From NCBI RefSeq assembly GCF_010692325.1, contig NZ_JAAHHW010000005.1:110447-174446 (forward strand): a stretch of 64,000 nucleotides of DNA. Direction: 5' to 3'. Positions 9,891 through 17,979 of this stretch are shown here, piece by piece (position 1 is the first letter of the stretch; each line of letters opens with the position of its first letter). A model generated the notes under the pieces. That model saw only the letters and a program-made list of their open reading frames with translations, had not been told where the DNA came from and ran no database searches. The DNA is from Moorena sp. SIO3I8 (GTDB taxonomy: Bacteria; Cyanobacteriota; Cyanobacteriia; Cyanobacteriales; Coleofasciculaceae). Made by a program: the position numbers and the translations under genes.

Positions 9891-10436
9891 ATGCTAGTCA
9901 TGGCACAAACAAGATCAGAACCCCCATTACTGATCCAAGCAATCCTTGAGGGGTTTGTGGATGGGGTGCTGATTCTAACTATTAACCAAGATTGGTTTCA
10001 TGCCAATGAGTGTGGACGTCGAATGTGTTCTCAAATCACTCAAGGTAGGTCACAGATAAATTCTATCCCTGACCAAATTTGGCGAGTTTGCGAATCATTA
10101 ATTGATAGTCGTGAGTGGTTTTGCGATCGCAAACTAATTCTCGAAGCTGAAATTAAAGTGGATAAGTCAGTTAACTTTCGGGTTAGGGTTAGATGGTTAA
10201 CGTTAGAGTTATCCCCAGATCCTTACCTCTTAGTAACCCTAGAAGATCAAAATCAATCTTATCAAAATTCCGCTAGCACTGATGCGCTCAAATATGGGTT
10301 AACTCCCCGGGAAGAGCAAATATGGTCACTTAAAAAAGCGAACTTTACTTACCGAGAAATTTCCCAGCAGCTATTTATCAGCATCAATACGGTTAAAAAG
10401 CACTTAAAAAACATTTACGCCAAACAAAAATACTGA
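9891..10436 (+). CDS. LuxR-family transcriptional regulator
   Basis: This 181-residue protein ends in a LuxR/NarL helix-turn-helix: YGLTPREEQIW followed by YREISQQLFISINTVKKHLKNIY at residues about 135-178. Residues 1-125 look like a small PAS-type sensor fold (EGFVDGVLILTINQDWFHANECGRR, WLTLELSPDPYLLVTLED). It would bind DNA as a dimer in answer to an unknown signal; no phospho-acceptor receiver domain is present. Two ATG codons are possible, at 9891 and 9900. Neither has a strong ribosome binding site. It stands alone, with repeats on both sides, so its targets cannot be told from context. Confidence 0.85.
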   Translation: MLVMAQTRSEPPLLIQAILEGFVDGVLILTINQDWFHANECGRRMCSQITQGRSQINSIPDQIWRVCESLIDSREWFCDRKLILEAEIKVDKSVNFRVRVRWLTLELSPDPYLLVTLEDQNQSYQNSASTDALKYGLTPREEQIWSLKKANFTYREISQQLFISINTVKKHLKNIYAKQKY

Positions 10437-10638
10437 TAGGTATTACCATTAATATATAGCACTCCTCAATTGATTTAGGGACTTTAGCCCTGGCTTTTAG
10501 GGAGTAGGTATTGGTGGTAATCAAATTTAAATTTGTTCATCATTATAATTACTAATTTAACTAAACTTATTACTACGTTGAGTTAAGAATCATAAAATAT
10601 ACTAATTTTTTTTTTCAAAAATAGGGGAGCAAAACTCT

Positions 10639-11106
10639 ATGTCAAATAAAGAAAACCGAGAGTTGGATAAGTGGATTAAGAGTAATCCAGATTCAAGAGA
10701 ATTAAAAAGAGCGCTAGCTGTAAAATTTGCCATACAAGGCTTGGAATATCAAGCAATATCCGAATTATTAAATGTATCAAAGAGCTTCATTAGTAAGTGG
10801 AGAAAAATTTTTTATGCAGCGGGTGTAGAAGGATTAAAATTATCTTATAAAGGGGGTAAAGGCTATTTAAATAAACAACAAAAACAAGAAGTTATCACTT
10901 GGATAAAAAAACGATATAAATGTAATTTTGATCAATTAGAGGGTTATTTAATTGAGGAATATAATGTAGTTTTTAAATCCCGAACTAGCTATTATAAATT
11001 AATAGCTGAAGCCAGGATTAGTGTGGAAGAAGCAAAAACCAATAATCATTATAAAAATAAAGAATTATTGGATAAAATACTGAATCGTATTTACAATCAA
11101 GCCTAG
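10639..11106 (+). CDS. Orphan IS630-like helix-turn-helix protein
   Basis: This 155-residue protein has a helix-turn-helix at about residues 20-75 (RALAVKFAIQGLEYQAISE, VSKSFISKWRKIF) and a second winged-helix half with GGKGYLNKQQKQEVITWI and a C-terminal YYKLIAEA segment. This layout matches the N-terminal DNA-binding part (OrfA) of IS630/Tc1-type transposases. No catalytic DDE partner follows and no terminal inverted repeats are seen, so it is either a stranded remnant or a stand-alone DNA-binding protein. The gene is clearly more AT-rich than its neighbours and has a usable AGGGGAG ribosome site just upstream, which argues that it is expressed and was acquired by transfer. Confidence 0.7.
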   Translation: MSNKENRELDKWIKSNPDSRELKRALAVKFAIQGLEYQAISELLNVSKSFISKWRKIFYAAGVEGLKLSYKGGKGYLNKQQKQEVITWIKKRYKCNFDQLEGYLIEEYNVVFKSRTSYYKLIAEARISVEEAKTNNHYKNKELLDKILNRIYNQA

Positions 11107-11173
11107 TTTTATATCTTACTTAAGAATGCTATAATATTTTAATATTAGGGTTGATACAAAAAACTTATAATAA

Positions 11174-12112
11174 ATGAATCCTCACCTAATCTTGCCAGTC
11201 GGTACCCAAGTGGTAACTCGTGTGGCTGCTAAAAACTCTGCGGGTGAAACATTATGTGTACAAGGAGCAGTCGGTGTAATAGTCAAGGCACCAACAGATG
11301 ATTCTCATGCCTATCGGGTGCGTTTGCCTAATGAGAGGGAAGTTACCCTAGGTCGCCATGAATTTAGTATTCGTAAACACTTCCAAAAAGAAGGGTTACA
11401 GCTCTCGGAAGACTTACTCACAGAGTTAAATTTATATGATCATGTGATCTACCGCTGTGTAGTAGGGTCGAGAGCATTTGGTCTGGATGATGAAAACTCT
11501 GATATAGACAGACGAGGTATTTACCTGCCACCAGCTGTGGTTCACTGGTCTTTGTATGGAATTCCGGAACAGTTAGAAAACCACGAGACTCAGGAGTGCT
11601 ACTGGGAGCTGCAAAAGTTTATCATTTTGGCACTGAAAGCTAATCCAAATGTGTTGGAATGTCTCTACACACCACTAGTGGAAACAGCCACTCCCCTAGC
11701 CAAGGAATTGCTAGCTATTCGAGATATTTTTCTGTCTAAGTTGGTTTACCAAACCTATAATGGGTATGTGATGTCCCAATTTAAGAAAATGGAGCAAGAT
11801 TTTCGGACTAAAGGAGCAGTTCGATTAAAACATGCTATGCACTTAATCCGTTTATTGCTCTCAGGGATCACAGTCTTGAAAGAGGGGTTTGTACCAGTGA
11901 AAGTTGAGGAGTATCGGCAACAACTCCTAGCCATCCGTCGGGATGAAATGCCATGGCAGGAGGTTACTGCTTGGCGATTGAGTTTACATCAAGAGTTTGA
12001 TGCTGCTTTTGCCAACACTAATTTGCCAGAACGTCCGGATTATGAAGCAGCTAATCAGTTTTTGATTAAAGCACGTCAAAGTATGGTTTATAGGAAAGGG
12101 AACAGGGAATAG
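11174..12112 (+). CDS. DNA polymerase beta-type nucleotidyltransferase (RlaP-like, PF10127-like)
   Basis: This 312-residue protein has a small N-terminal beta-rich domain (residues 1-70, reminiscent of an SH3-like module) followed by a nucleotidyltransferase core. The metal-binding signature is intact: GSR at 98-100 and DID at 110-112. The later segment ECYWELQKFIILALKANPN and LECLYTP fit the family of predicted nucleotidyltransferases related to RlaP. Members of the superfamily move a nucleoside monophosphate to RNA, protein or small molecules, but the substrate here is unknown. A second, shorter paralogue lies 285 bp downstream in the same direction. The stop codon is at the edge of a GGGAACA/GGGAATA repeat that forms the last codons, so the C-terminus may have been altered by it. 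Confidence 0.8.
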   Translation: MNPHLILPVGTQVVTRVAAKNSAGETLCVQGAVGVIVKAPTDDSHAYRVRLPNEREVTLGRHEFSIRKHFQKEGLQLSEDLLTELNLYDHVIYRCVVGSRAFGLDDENSDIDRRGIYLPPAVVHWSLYGIPEQLENHETQECYWELQKFIILALKANPNVLECLYTPLVETATPLAKELLAIRDIFLSKLVYQTYNGYVMSQFKKMEQDFRTKGAVRLKHAMHLIRLLLSGITVLKEGFVPVKVEEYRQQLLAIRRDEMPWQEVTAWRLSLHQEFDAAFANTNLPERPDYEAANQFLIKARQSMVYRKGNRE

Positions 12113-12396
12113 GGAATAGGGAACAGGGAACAGGGAGTAGGGAGTAGGCAACAGGAAACCAAAATTATCACAATTATTACACGGATTGCTATAGTTATAC
12201 AGCGTTTTTCCTAACTATTAGGTGCGCTTGACCCATTAAGAATTAAATTCACCACAGGTCGCACCTGAGTTACACAGGATTGTTTCACTATTGCCTCTTG
12301 CCTCTTGCCTCTTGCCTCTTGCCTGCTCCCTTCTCCCTGCTCCCTACTCCCTGCTTCCTAAAAACATGTACCTCACCCAATTGAAAACTGCTGTAT
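12096..12396. repeat. Repeat-filled gap between the two nucleotidyltransferase genes
   Basis: The gap begins with GGGAACA/GGGAATA heptamers (12096-12155) and continues with a TIR element AGGTGCGC...CGCACCT at 12220-12266. It then carries a TTGCCTC heptamer tract (12290-12322) and CTGCTCC pyrimidine units. It ends with the ATGTACCTCACCCAATTG motif at about 12366-12383, which runs straight into the next start codon. Confidence 0.85.
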
Positions 12397-13155
12397 ATGA
12401 ATTTAAACCAAAAACTACTATCTGTAATTTCTACTCAACCCCATCCACTGTTATTTGCTACCCTCAGTGGAGCCCATTTGTATGGTTTCCCTTCACCAGA
12501 TTCTGATTATGATTTGCGTGGTAGTCACATTCTGCCAGTGCAGAAGGTTATAGGACTGGACCCGGGACCGGAAACGATTGAAGTCTCGGAAATTCGGGAT
12601 TCCATAGAACTGGATCTAGTCACTCACGATATCAAAAAGTTCTTTGAGATGCTGCTGAAAAAGAATGGTTATGTCTTAGAGCAGCTGTACTCACCCCTAG
12701 TTATTCACACTACACCGGAGCATGAGGAATTAAAAGCGATCGCAAAACAATGCATTACTCGCTACCATGCCCATCACTATCTAGGATTTTCCCGAACCCA
12801 ATGGAAACTGTTTCAAAAGATGAGTCCATGTCGCGTCAAACCCTTGCTTTATGTCTATCGGGTGCTGTTGACTGGTATCCATTTAATGAAAACTGGGGAA
12901 ATAGAAACTAACTTGGTTAACCTCAATGAGGTGTTCCAGTTACCTTATATTCCAGATTTAATTGCTCGAAAGCTAGCAGGAGTAGAAAAGTCTGTATTGG
13001 AAGATACAAATTTTTATTTTCATGAGGGAGAATATAATCGTCTACAGAGTAAATTAGAGGAAGCATCTGAGTCTAGTTGGTTACCAGAAGCACCATCAGC
13101 TAAGGATGCTTTGAATGATTTGCTCTGTAGATTGAGGATGGCAAATTTACATTGA
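12397..13155 (+). CDS. Second DNA polymerase beta-type nucleotidyltransferase (RlaP-like)
   Basis: This 252-residue protein is a paralogue of the upstream nucleotidyltransferase without the extra N-terminal domain. The signature is LSGAHLYGFPSPDSDYD, with Gly25, Asp37 and Asp39 as likely metal ligands. The following FFEMLLKKNGYVLEQLYSPL aligns in style with the helical part of the RlaP-like family. The start ATG overlaps the end of a dispersed repeat (GCTGTAT then ATG), so the ribosome site lies within repeat DNA. Paired paralogous nucleotidyltransferases suggest related but separate substrates. Function unknown; an RNA-repair partner such as a ligase is not present here. Confidence 0.8.
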   Translation: MNLNQKLLSVISTQPHPLLFATLSGAHLYGFPSPDSDYDLRGSHILPVQKVIGLDPGPETIEVSEIRDSIELDLVTHDIKKFFEMLLKKNGYVLEQLYSPLVIHTTPEHEELKAIAKQCITRYHAHHYLGFSRTQWKLFQKMSPCRVKPLLYVYRVLLTGIHLMKTGEIETNLVNLNEVFQLPYIPDLIARKLAGVEKSVLEDTNFYFHEGEYNRLQSKLEEASESSWLPEAPSAKDALNDLLCRLRMANLH

Positions 13156-13166
13156 AATTGCTATAT

Positions 13167-13232
13167 AGCAAAGGGAACAGGGAGCAGGGAGCAGGGAGCA
13201 GGGAGCAGGGAGCAGGGAGCAGGGAGCAAGGA
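13167..13232. repeat. 7-bp tandem repeat (GGGAGCA)n
   Basis: About eight copies of GGGAGCA, starting with a GGGAACA variant, separate the nucleotidyltransferase gene from the lipoprotein gene. GCTATATAGC, a short palindrome, lies just before it. Confidence 0.95.
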
Positions 13233-13281
13233 ATAAAATTTCTAGAAAATGCTATAATAATAATTATAAATAAATTTTTAA

Positions 13282-13896
13282 ATGAAAGTAAAACAATTAG
13301 CAATTTCTAGTATGATATTTGCTCTGCTTGTGCTTGGTTGTGCTAGTGAAACCCCAGCAGATAAGACCCAGCCTCAGCAGGTAGCAGGGGATTGTGGTGA
13401 ACGCCAATGTCAGGAAGTTTTAGCTGACCTTGGCGATAGTTTTCCAGAACAAATAGCTGAATGGGAAAGGGAGTGTAGTGATAGCAAAAGTTTAAGTTTA
13501 AAGGTTTTTCAGAATCAAGAAGAACCCCAGCGAGTCAGCTTTATTTGTTGGGATAAACCCGTAGGAAATGGCAATCGCACTGGTACATGGTTAGGGGTTT
13601 TGCCGTTAGTAGCGAATGATTCTACGTTTGTGAAGCCATTGGTTTGCTCTAATTCTGACCAACAGTGCCAGAAAGTATTGCCTCAATTACGCAGAAATGC
13701 TCCAGAGCTAGTCCAGAAAGCAGAATTTAAATGCGCGACCAAACAGGGGTCTCTATTTTTGAGAGTTTCTGAGCAGGAAATCGATATTCGTTGCGGGTTT
13801 TTTGCGACCTCTGTTTGGGATGAAAATGGCGATGGCTTAGTGGATAATGAAGACCCAGTTAGTGTTGATATTTCAGTGGGGACTTTTAAACGCTAA
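13282..13896 (+). CDS. Putative lipoprotein with an EF-hand-like loop
   Basis: This 204-residue protein has a signal peptide with a lipobox, LLVLGC, so Cys20 is the likely lipid-modified residue and the protein should be attached to the membrane on the outer side. The mature part has several paired cysteines (ECSD, SFICW, LVCSN, QCQ, FKCA, IRCGF), which suggests disulfide bonds in an oxidising compartment. Two similar halves can be seen (CQEVLADLGDSFPEQIAEWE and CQKVLPQLRRNAPELVQKAE), an internal duplication. The C-terminus has DENGDGLVDNED, which fits a calcium-binding EF-hand or dockerin-type loop. I do not know its function. It stands alone between repeats. Confidence 0.75.
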   Translation: MKVKQLAISSMIFALLVLGCASETPADKTQPQQVAGDCGERQCQEVLADLGDSFPEQIAEWERECSDSKSLSLKVFQNQEEPQRVSFICWDKPVGNGNRTGTWLGVLPLVANDSTFVKPLVCSNSDQQCQKVLPQLRRNAPELVQKAEFKCATKQGSLFLRVSEQEIDIRCGFFATSVWDENGDGLVDNEDPVSVDISVGTFKR

Positions 13897-13977
13897 AGTT
13901 TTATAATTAAGGGGATAGCTGATATCTAATACTATAGCATTTCCAAATATATCATGAAAACTCAGGCTAATTTACAC

Positions 13978-14050
13978 TGCCCCCTACTCCCTACTCCCTA
14001 CTCCCTACTCCCTACTCCCTACTCCCTACTCCCTACTCCCTACTCCCTAC
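13978..14050. repeat. 7-bp tandem repeat (CTACTCC)n
   Basis: Nine or so tandem CTACTCC units lie directly upstream of the SDR gene, ending 15 bp before its ATG. The same heptamer occurs at 31246-31312. Confidence 0.95.
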
Positions 14051-14065
14051 GGGGAGCGCTAATAA

Positions 14066-14833
14066 ATGTCTATAGATAGAATTAACAATGCCAATGCCTT
14101 AATTATCGGTTCCAATGGAGGTATTGGTCTGGCTTTTGTCAAACAATTGCTGCAAGATGAATCCTTTACCAAGATTTATGGCACTTATCGTAACCGTGAT
14201 TCTAGTTCGGAATTAATTGCCCTTGAAAGCAACTATCCTAATCGATTAGTTTGTCTATCGATGGATATCACCGACGAGTTGCAAGTATCTGAAGCTGTCA
14301 AACAAATTAGTGTAGGGATAGACAAACTCCACTTAGTGATTAATTGTGTTGGATTGCTTCATGACGGCAGCTTACAACCAGAAAAAAGCCTGAAACAGAT
14401 TAATTCAGAACACTTGATGCGTTACTTCCAGGTTAACAGTATTGGAGCAGTGTTGCTGGCTAAACATTTATTACCATTATTCCGTCATAGCGATCGCAGT
14501 ATTTTTGCTAGCATTTCTGCCAAAATTGGCAGTATTGGTGATAACCAACTGGGAGGATGGTATGGCTATCGAGCATCGAAAGCAGCCTTAAATATGTTTA
14601 TGCGAACGGTGGCGATTGAATACAGTAGAAAAAGTCCTCAAACTATCGTTGTCACGTTACATCCTGGTACAACCAATACGCGCCTTTCTAAACCCTTTCA
14701 AAAAAATGTACCTGCTAATAAGTTATTCCCAGTAGAGCGTACTGTTAATCAACTACTGGCGGTGATTGAAAAGCTGGATAAAGGGGATAGTGGACAGTTT
14801 TTCTCCTGGGATGGAAGCCAGTTACCTTGGTAA
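14066..14833 (+). CDS. Short-chain dehydrogenase/reductase
   Basis: This 255-residue protein is a classical-length SDR. The cofactor motif is GSNGGIG at about residues 15-21, a variant of TGxxxGxG. NCVG matches the NNAG structural motif, and the catalytic pair is in YGYRASKAA, with a serine upstream in SISAKIGSIG. The C-terminus with SGQFFSWDGSQLPW resembles the C-factor-like/CsgA-like SDRs found in many bacteria. Substrate unknown; NAD(P)-dependent oxidation or reduction of a small carbonyl is expected. The ATG is preceded by GGGGAGCG. It is not in an obvious operon. Confidence 0.88.
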   Translation: MSIDRINNANALIIGSNGGIGLAFVKQLLQDESFTKIYGTYRNRDSSSELIALESNYPNRLVCLSMDITDELQVSEAVKQISVGIDKLHLVINCVGLLHDGSLQPEKSLKQINSEHLMRYFQVNSIGAVLLAKHLLPLFRHSDRSIFASISAKIGSIGDNQLGGWYGYRASKAALNMFMRTVAIEYSRKSPQTIVVTLHPGTTNTRLSKPFQKNVPANKLFPVERTVNQLLAVIEKLDKGDSGQFFSWDGSQLPW

Positions 14834-14841
14834 ACTAGTGT

Positions 14842-15137
14842 AAGCATTTAGCTATCAGCTATCAGCTATCAACTATCAGCTATCAGCTATCAGCTATCAG
14901 CTATCAGCTATTAGCTATTAGCTATCAGTTATCAGCTATCAGTTATCAGCTATCAGCTATCAGCTATCAGCTATCAGCTTTTGAAGAAAACAGCTAAGGA
15001 TTAGTTTAATTGGAGGAAAGTCTTTTAAAGAAAACAGGTAAGGATTAGTTTAATAGTCACGAAAGAGGTTGATTTTAAGCTGACCACTGACCGCTGACCG
15101 CTGTTTGCGTAGCGTGGGCGTAGCGCATATGCTTACA
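14842..15137. repeat. Composite element: (AGCTATC)n plus inverted TGTAAGCAT ends
   Basis: The left part is a tract of AGCTATC heptamers, roughly 16 units with AGTTATC variants. The centre holds two copies of AGGATTAGTTTAAT next to AAAGAAAACAG. The right part has GACCGCTGACCGCTG and a GCGTAGCGTGGGCGTAGCGC motif. The ends, GTAAGCAT and ATGCTTAC, are inverted repeats. Related composites lie at 49455-49612 and 59450-59545. Confidence 0.8.
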
Positions 15138-15145
15138 TAAAGCCT

Positions 15146-15397
15146 TTATTCAGTCTTTAGGACTGACTCTTTTGAGTCGTCTTTGGCAACGTTATCTCTG
15201 GGAAAACCGGATATCAATCCGCTTTCAATCATCAAACCAATCCCGGCATTAATCACAACTAAGCTTAAGGTTCCTAACCAAAACCAAGGCTCTCCTTCAA
15301 TTCTTTTAGAAACGGCTTCTCCAAATAAGCATAAGCCTAAGGGAAAAAGCAGAACTCCAGCTTGAGATTTGATATACCAAATTAGTTTCTTGTTCAT
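15146..15397 (-). CDS. Small membrane protein, two transmembrane segments
   Basis: An 83-residue protein starting MNKKLIWYIKSQAG at the ATG whose complement is 15395-15397. Reading could begin further upstream, but those residues come from repeat DNA. Two hydrophobic stretches (VLLFPLGLCLFGEAV and WFWLGTLSLVVINAGIGLMI) make it an integral membrane protein, with a charged tail (AKDDSKESVLKTE). I do not recognise a family with certainty. Its start is close to a GTGCTATAG repeat, and a 32-bp triple repeat lies upstream. Confidence 0.6.
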   Translation of the reverse strand: MNKKLIWYIKSQAGVLLFPLGLCLFGEAVSKRIEGEPWFWLGTLSLVVINAGIGLMIESGLISGFPRDNVAKDDSKESVLKTE

Positions 15398-15510
15398 GAG
15401 AGTGCTATAGTCTTTACCAAGATAATATAGTAGCTTAATGGTGATCAATTTAAAAGGGGGCGTATTTACTAACTGTTTACCAACTGTTGTTAATAAAACG
15501 CGAAATTGTA

Positions 15511-15606
15511 ACGGGCAAGATGCCCATTCCACATTGTGCTACACGGGCAAGATGCCCATTCCACATTGTGCTACACGGGCAAGATGCCCATTCCACATTG
15601 TGCTAC
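15511..15606. repeat. 32-bp exact direct repeat, three copies
   Basis: Three identical tandem copies of a 32-bp unit (15511-15542, 15543-15574, 15575-15606) begin ACGGGCAAGATGCCC and end CATTGTGCTAC. Each copy contains the hairpin-forming GGGCAAGATGCCC core also seen at 3395 and 5115. Exact identity means recent expansion. There are no spacers, so it is not a CRISPR. Confidence 0.95.
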
Positions 15607-15675
15607 GGGAACCCATGGGATTATACCAGATAGATGTTACACTTACCTGATAACTGAACACCATTATTAAAACCC

Positions 15676-16833
15676 GTGGCAAATTCCCCAGCATCTCCAG
15701 AGTCCCAATCCGAAACCCCTAAATTGGCTCGCACTCCCCTATTTGACCAGGTGGTAGCACAAAATGCCCGCTTGACAGCTTTTGCGGGTTGGGAAATGCC
15801 AGTCCAATTTAGTGGATTGAAAAAAGAACATGCTGCAGTACGAACTGCTGTCGGAATTTTCGACATCTCCCACATGGGTAAGTTTGCTTTTCATGGTAAG
15901 CAACTACGGGAGCAATTGCAGTCTCTAGTACCTTCGGATTTAACCCGCCTGCAACCGGGTCAAGCTCAATACACGGTGTTGTTAAATCCCAATGGTGGAA
16001 TCATTGATGACATTATCTTCTACTACCAAGGTGAAGAGGAGTCTGGGGAGCAGCGGGGGATGATGATTGTTAATGGAGCAACCTGCACCAAAGACAAAGA
16101 CTGGTTGTTAGCTCACCTGGATGCTGACTTAGTTACCTTACAAGACCTCTCAACATCAAAAGTGTTGATCGCAGTACAGGGACCATTGGCGATATCACAT
16201 CTTCAGCCATTTGTCAAAGAAGCGTTAGCACCAGTCAAAGCCTTTGGACATCTAGAGGCAACGGTGTTGGGGAAACCGGCATTTATGGCTAGAACCGGCT
16301 ACACGGGGGAAGATGGATTTGAGCTGATGCTAGACCCAGATGTGGGCATAGAGCTGTGGCTGACACTTTTAGAGTCTGGTGTCACTCCCTGTGGTTTAGG
16401 TGCCAGAGATACCCTGCGCCTAGAAGCAGCAATGGCACTGTACGGACAAGATATTGATGATACCACGACACCTTTAGAAGCTGGGTTAGGTTGGCTAGTG
16501 CATCTTGATAGCAAAGGACACTTCATCGGACGCTCGGTGCTAGAGCAACAAAAAGCAACAGGGATCCAGCGCAAGCTAGTTGGGATCCAGATGCAAGGAA
16601 GGCAGATTGCTCGCCATGGTTACCCAGTCCTAGCTGATGGTGAGGTGGTAGGAGTTGTCACTAGTGGTACATTAGCACCAACCTTAGGAAATGCGATCGC
16701 ACTAGCCTATGTTCCCAGAAAGTTGGGCAAAGTTGGACAGCAGCTGGAAGTAGAAATCCGGGGTAAATCCTATCCCGCCGTTGTGGTCAAGAAGCCTTTT
16801 TATCGCTCTGAAAATCGTCCATCGGCCAAGTAA
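15676..16833 (+). CDS. gcvT: Glycine cleavage system T protein (aminomethyltransferase)
   Basis: This 385-residue protein carries the full GcvT fold. It moves the aminomethyl group from the H protein to tetrahydrofolate, releasing ammonia, in photorespiratory glycine breakdown. Visible signatures are AGWEMPVQFSGLKKEH near residue 35, GIFDISHMGKF near 60, ARTGYTGEDGFEL near 205, LGARDTLRLEA near 240 and GTLAPTLGNAIALAYV near 335. Length is normal. The chosen start is a GTG; a later start is possible because residues 1-20 are poorly conserved-looking. The other glycine cleavage genes (gcvH, gcvP) are not in the window. No glycine riboswitch was recognised upstream. Confidence 0.95.
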   Translation: MANSPASPESQSETPKLARTPLFDQVVAQNARLTAFAGWEMPVQFSGLKKEHAAVRTAVGIFDISHMGKFAFHGKQLREQLQSLVPSDLTRLQPGQAQYTVLLNPNGGIIDDIIFYYQGEEESGEQRGMMIVNGATCTKDKDWLLAHLDADLVTLQDLSTSKVLIAVQGPLAISHLQPFVKEALAPVKAFGHLEATVLGKPAFMARTGYTGEDGFELMLDPDVGIELWLTLLESGVTPCGLGARDTLRLEAAMALYGQDIDDTTTPLEAGLGWLVHLDSKGHFIGRSVLEQQKATGIQRKLVGIQMQGRQIARHGYPVLADGEVVGVVTSGTLAPTLGNAIALAYVPRKLGKVGQQLEVEIRGKSYPAVVVKKPFYRSENRPSAK

Positions 16834-16858
16834 AGCTATCCATGGCTGACAGATAACC

Positions 16859-16980
16859 TTAAACTTTCAACTTTCAACTTTCAACTTTCAACTCTCAACT
16901 CTCAACTTTCAACTTTCAACTTTCAACTTTCAACTCTCAACTTTCAACTTTCAACTTTCAACTCTCAACTTTCAACTTTC
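16859..16980. repeat. 7-bp tandem repeat (CAACTTT)n
   Basis: About 17 units of CAACTTT with scattered CAACTCT variants fill the space between gcvT and the convergent membrane-protein gene. Confidence 0.95.
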
Positions 16981-16986
16981 GATTGC

Positions 16987-17427
16987 CTAATGCCTAATAT
17001 ATTTCTGGACAACTTCCCAACCAGTCAGGGAAACCCAGGTAAATCCCACTAGCAAGGCAATGTTGGTAGCAACGTGAACAGCCCTTGCTAAGGGTTGTTG
17101 AGGACTAATTTGGGTAGCACTAAAGGCTGAGAGCAACACCAGTGCTACCACAGACCATCCAGCTATTAAGTGGGCTGAATGACCTAGATGACCGTAATGG
17201 CCGATGGTACCTACTAAACCAATCCCCAGCAGAACTAAGACTAGAGCGACCATGATCCAGCCAATGATGTAGTGCAAAGGGCGTAACCAAGTCGGTCGTG
17301 GGCGTCCGGAGTGACGTTGATAAAACGCAATGCTGCCGGTGATTGCCAGGAGTACATAGGCAAAGAGGGATAAACCCATTGACCAAGCAGCAATTTTCCA
17401 GAGCCAGAGAAAAGAAGGGAGATTCAC
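16987..17427 (-). CDS. Four-helix membrane protein (DUF4079-like)
   Basis: This 146-residue protein has four hydrophobic helices (about residues 10-35, 47-72, 86-103 and 120-140). Histidines lie in or next to them: LRPLHYIIGW, GHYGHLGHSAHLIAGW and ARAVHVATN. That pattern resembles the DUF4079 family of cyanobacterial and plant membrane proteins, which look like heme-binding four-helix proteins; this assignment is from memory. It probably lies in the thylakoid or plasma membrane. The start is a GTG after a GGGTGATG octamer tract (17430-17467). Function unknown. Confidence 0.65.
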   Translation of the reverse strand: MNLPSFLWLWKIAAWSMGLSLFAYVLLAITGSIAFYQRHSGRPRPTWLRPLHYIIGWIMVALVLVLLGIGLVGTIGHYGHLGHSAHLIAGWSVVALVLLSAFSATQISPQQPLARAVHVATNIALLVGFTWVSLTGWEVVQKYIRH

Positions 17428-17429
17428 AG

Positions 17430-17467
17430 GGTGATGGGGTGATGGGGTGATGGGGTGATGGGGTGAT
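17430..17467. repeat. 8-bp tandem repeat (GGGTGATG)n
   Basis: Four to five copies of GGGTGATG lie immediately upstream of the GTG start of the minus-strand membrane-protein gene, in the position of its 5' leader. Confidence 0.9.
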
Positions 17468-17599
17468 GGAACAGAATCTCAAGATCTGTTCTTGTTCACT
17501 TTTGAATTACCCTTGCTATGGTTACAGACCAAGTTACAAGTTACAAGTCTAGCACTATAGCCTATTTAGCTTGAACTCTAAACCTACCCGAAAAGGGAC

Positions 17600-17928
17600 G
17601 CCTGGGTAAGAACAACCTTGGCCTTTTGGCCACGCTACGCGAACGGCCACGCTACGCGAACGGCCACGCTACGCGAACGGCCAGACAACCAGACAACCTT
17701 CAACCAAACCACCTTGGCCAATAGGCCACGCGATCGCGTTCAACCAAACAACCTTCAACCAGACAACCTTCAACCAAACCACCTTGGCCAATAGGCCACG
17801 CGATCGCGTTCAACCAGAGAACCAGACAACCAGACAACCAAACCACCTTGGCCAAAAGGCCACGCGTTCGCGTTCAACCAAACAACCTTCAACCAAACAA
17901 CCTTCAACCAAACAACCTTCAACCAATG
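17600..17928. repeat. Long mosaic of TTGGCC...GGCCACGC and CAACCTTCAACC repeats
   Basis: Three direct copies of GGCCACGCTACGCGAAC are followed by alternating units of CAACCTTCAACCAAAC and TTGGCCAATAGGCCACGC. Several of these join to HIP1-like GCGATCGCG. The TTGGCC...GGCC parts form hairpins. No credible gene lies here; open frames across it are repeat translations. Confidence 0.9.
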
Positions 17929-17960
17929 AAAAAGGGGTTGCTCCTGTTGTAAGCAACCCC
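17929..17960 (-). terminator. Rho-independent terminator of the DUF1830-like gene
   Basis: On the minus strand GGGGTTGCT (17960-17952) pairs with AGCAACCCC (17942-17934) around a 9-base loop, followed by a run of five T. It lies about 20 bp after the stop codon at 17980. Confidence 0.85.
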
Positions 17961-17979
17961 AAAGTATAGATTATAGTAA

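Noticed and set aside
15511-15606. Possible CRISPR array
   Set aside because: The three units are directly adjacent with no spacers.
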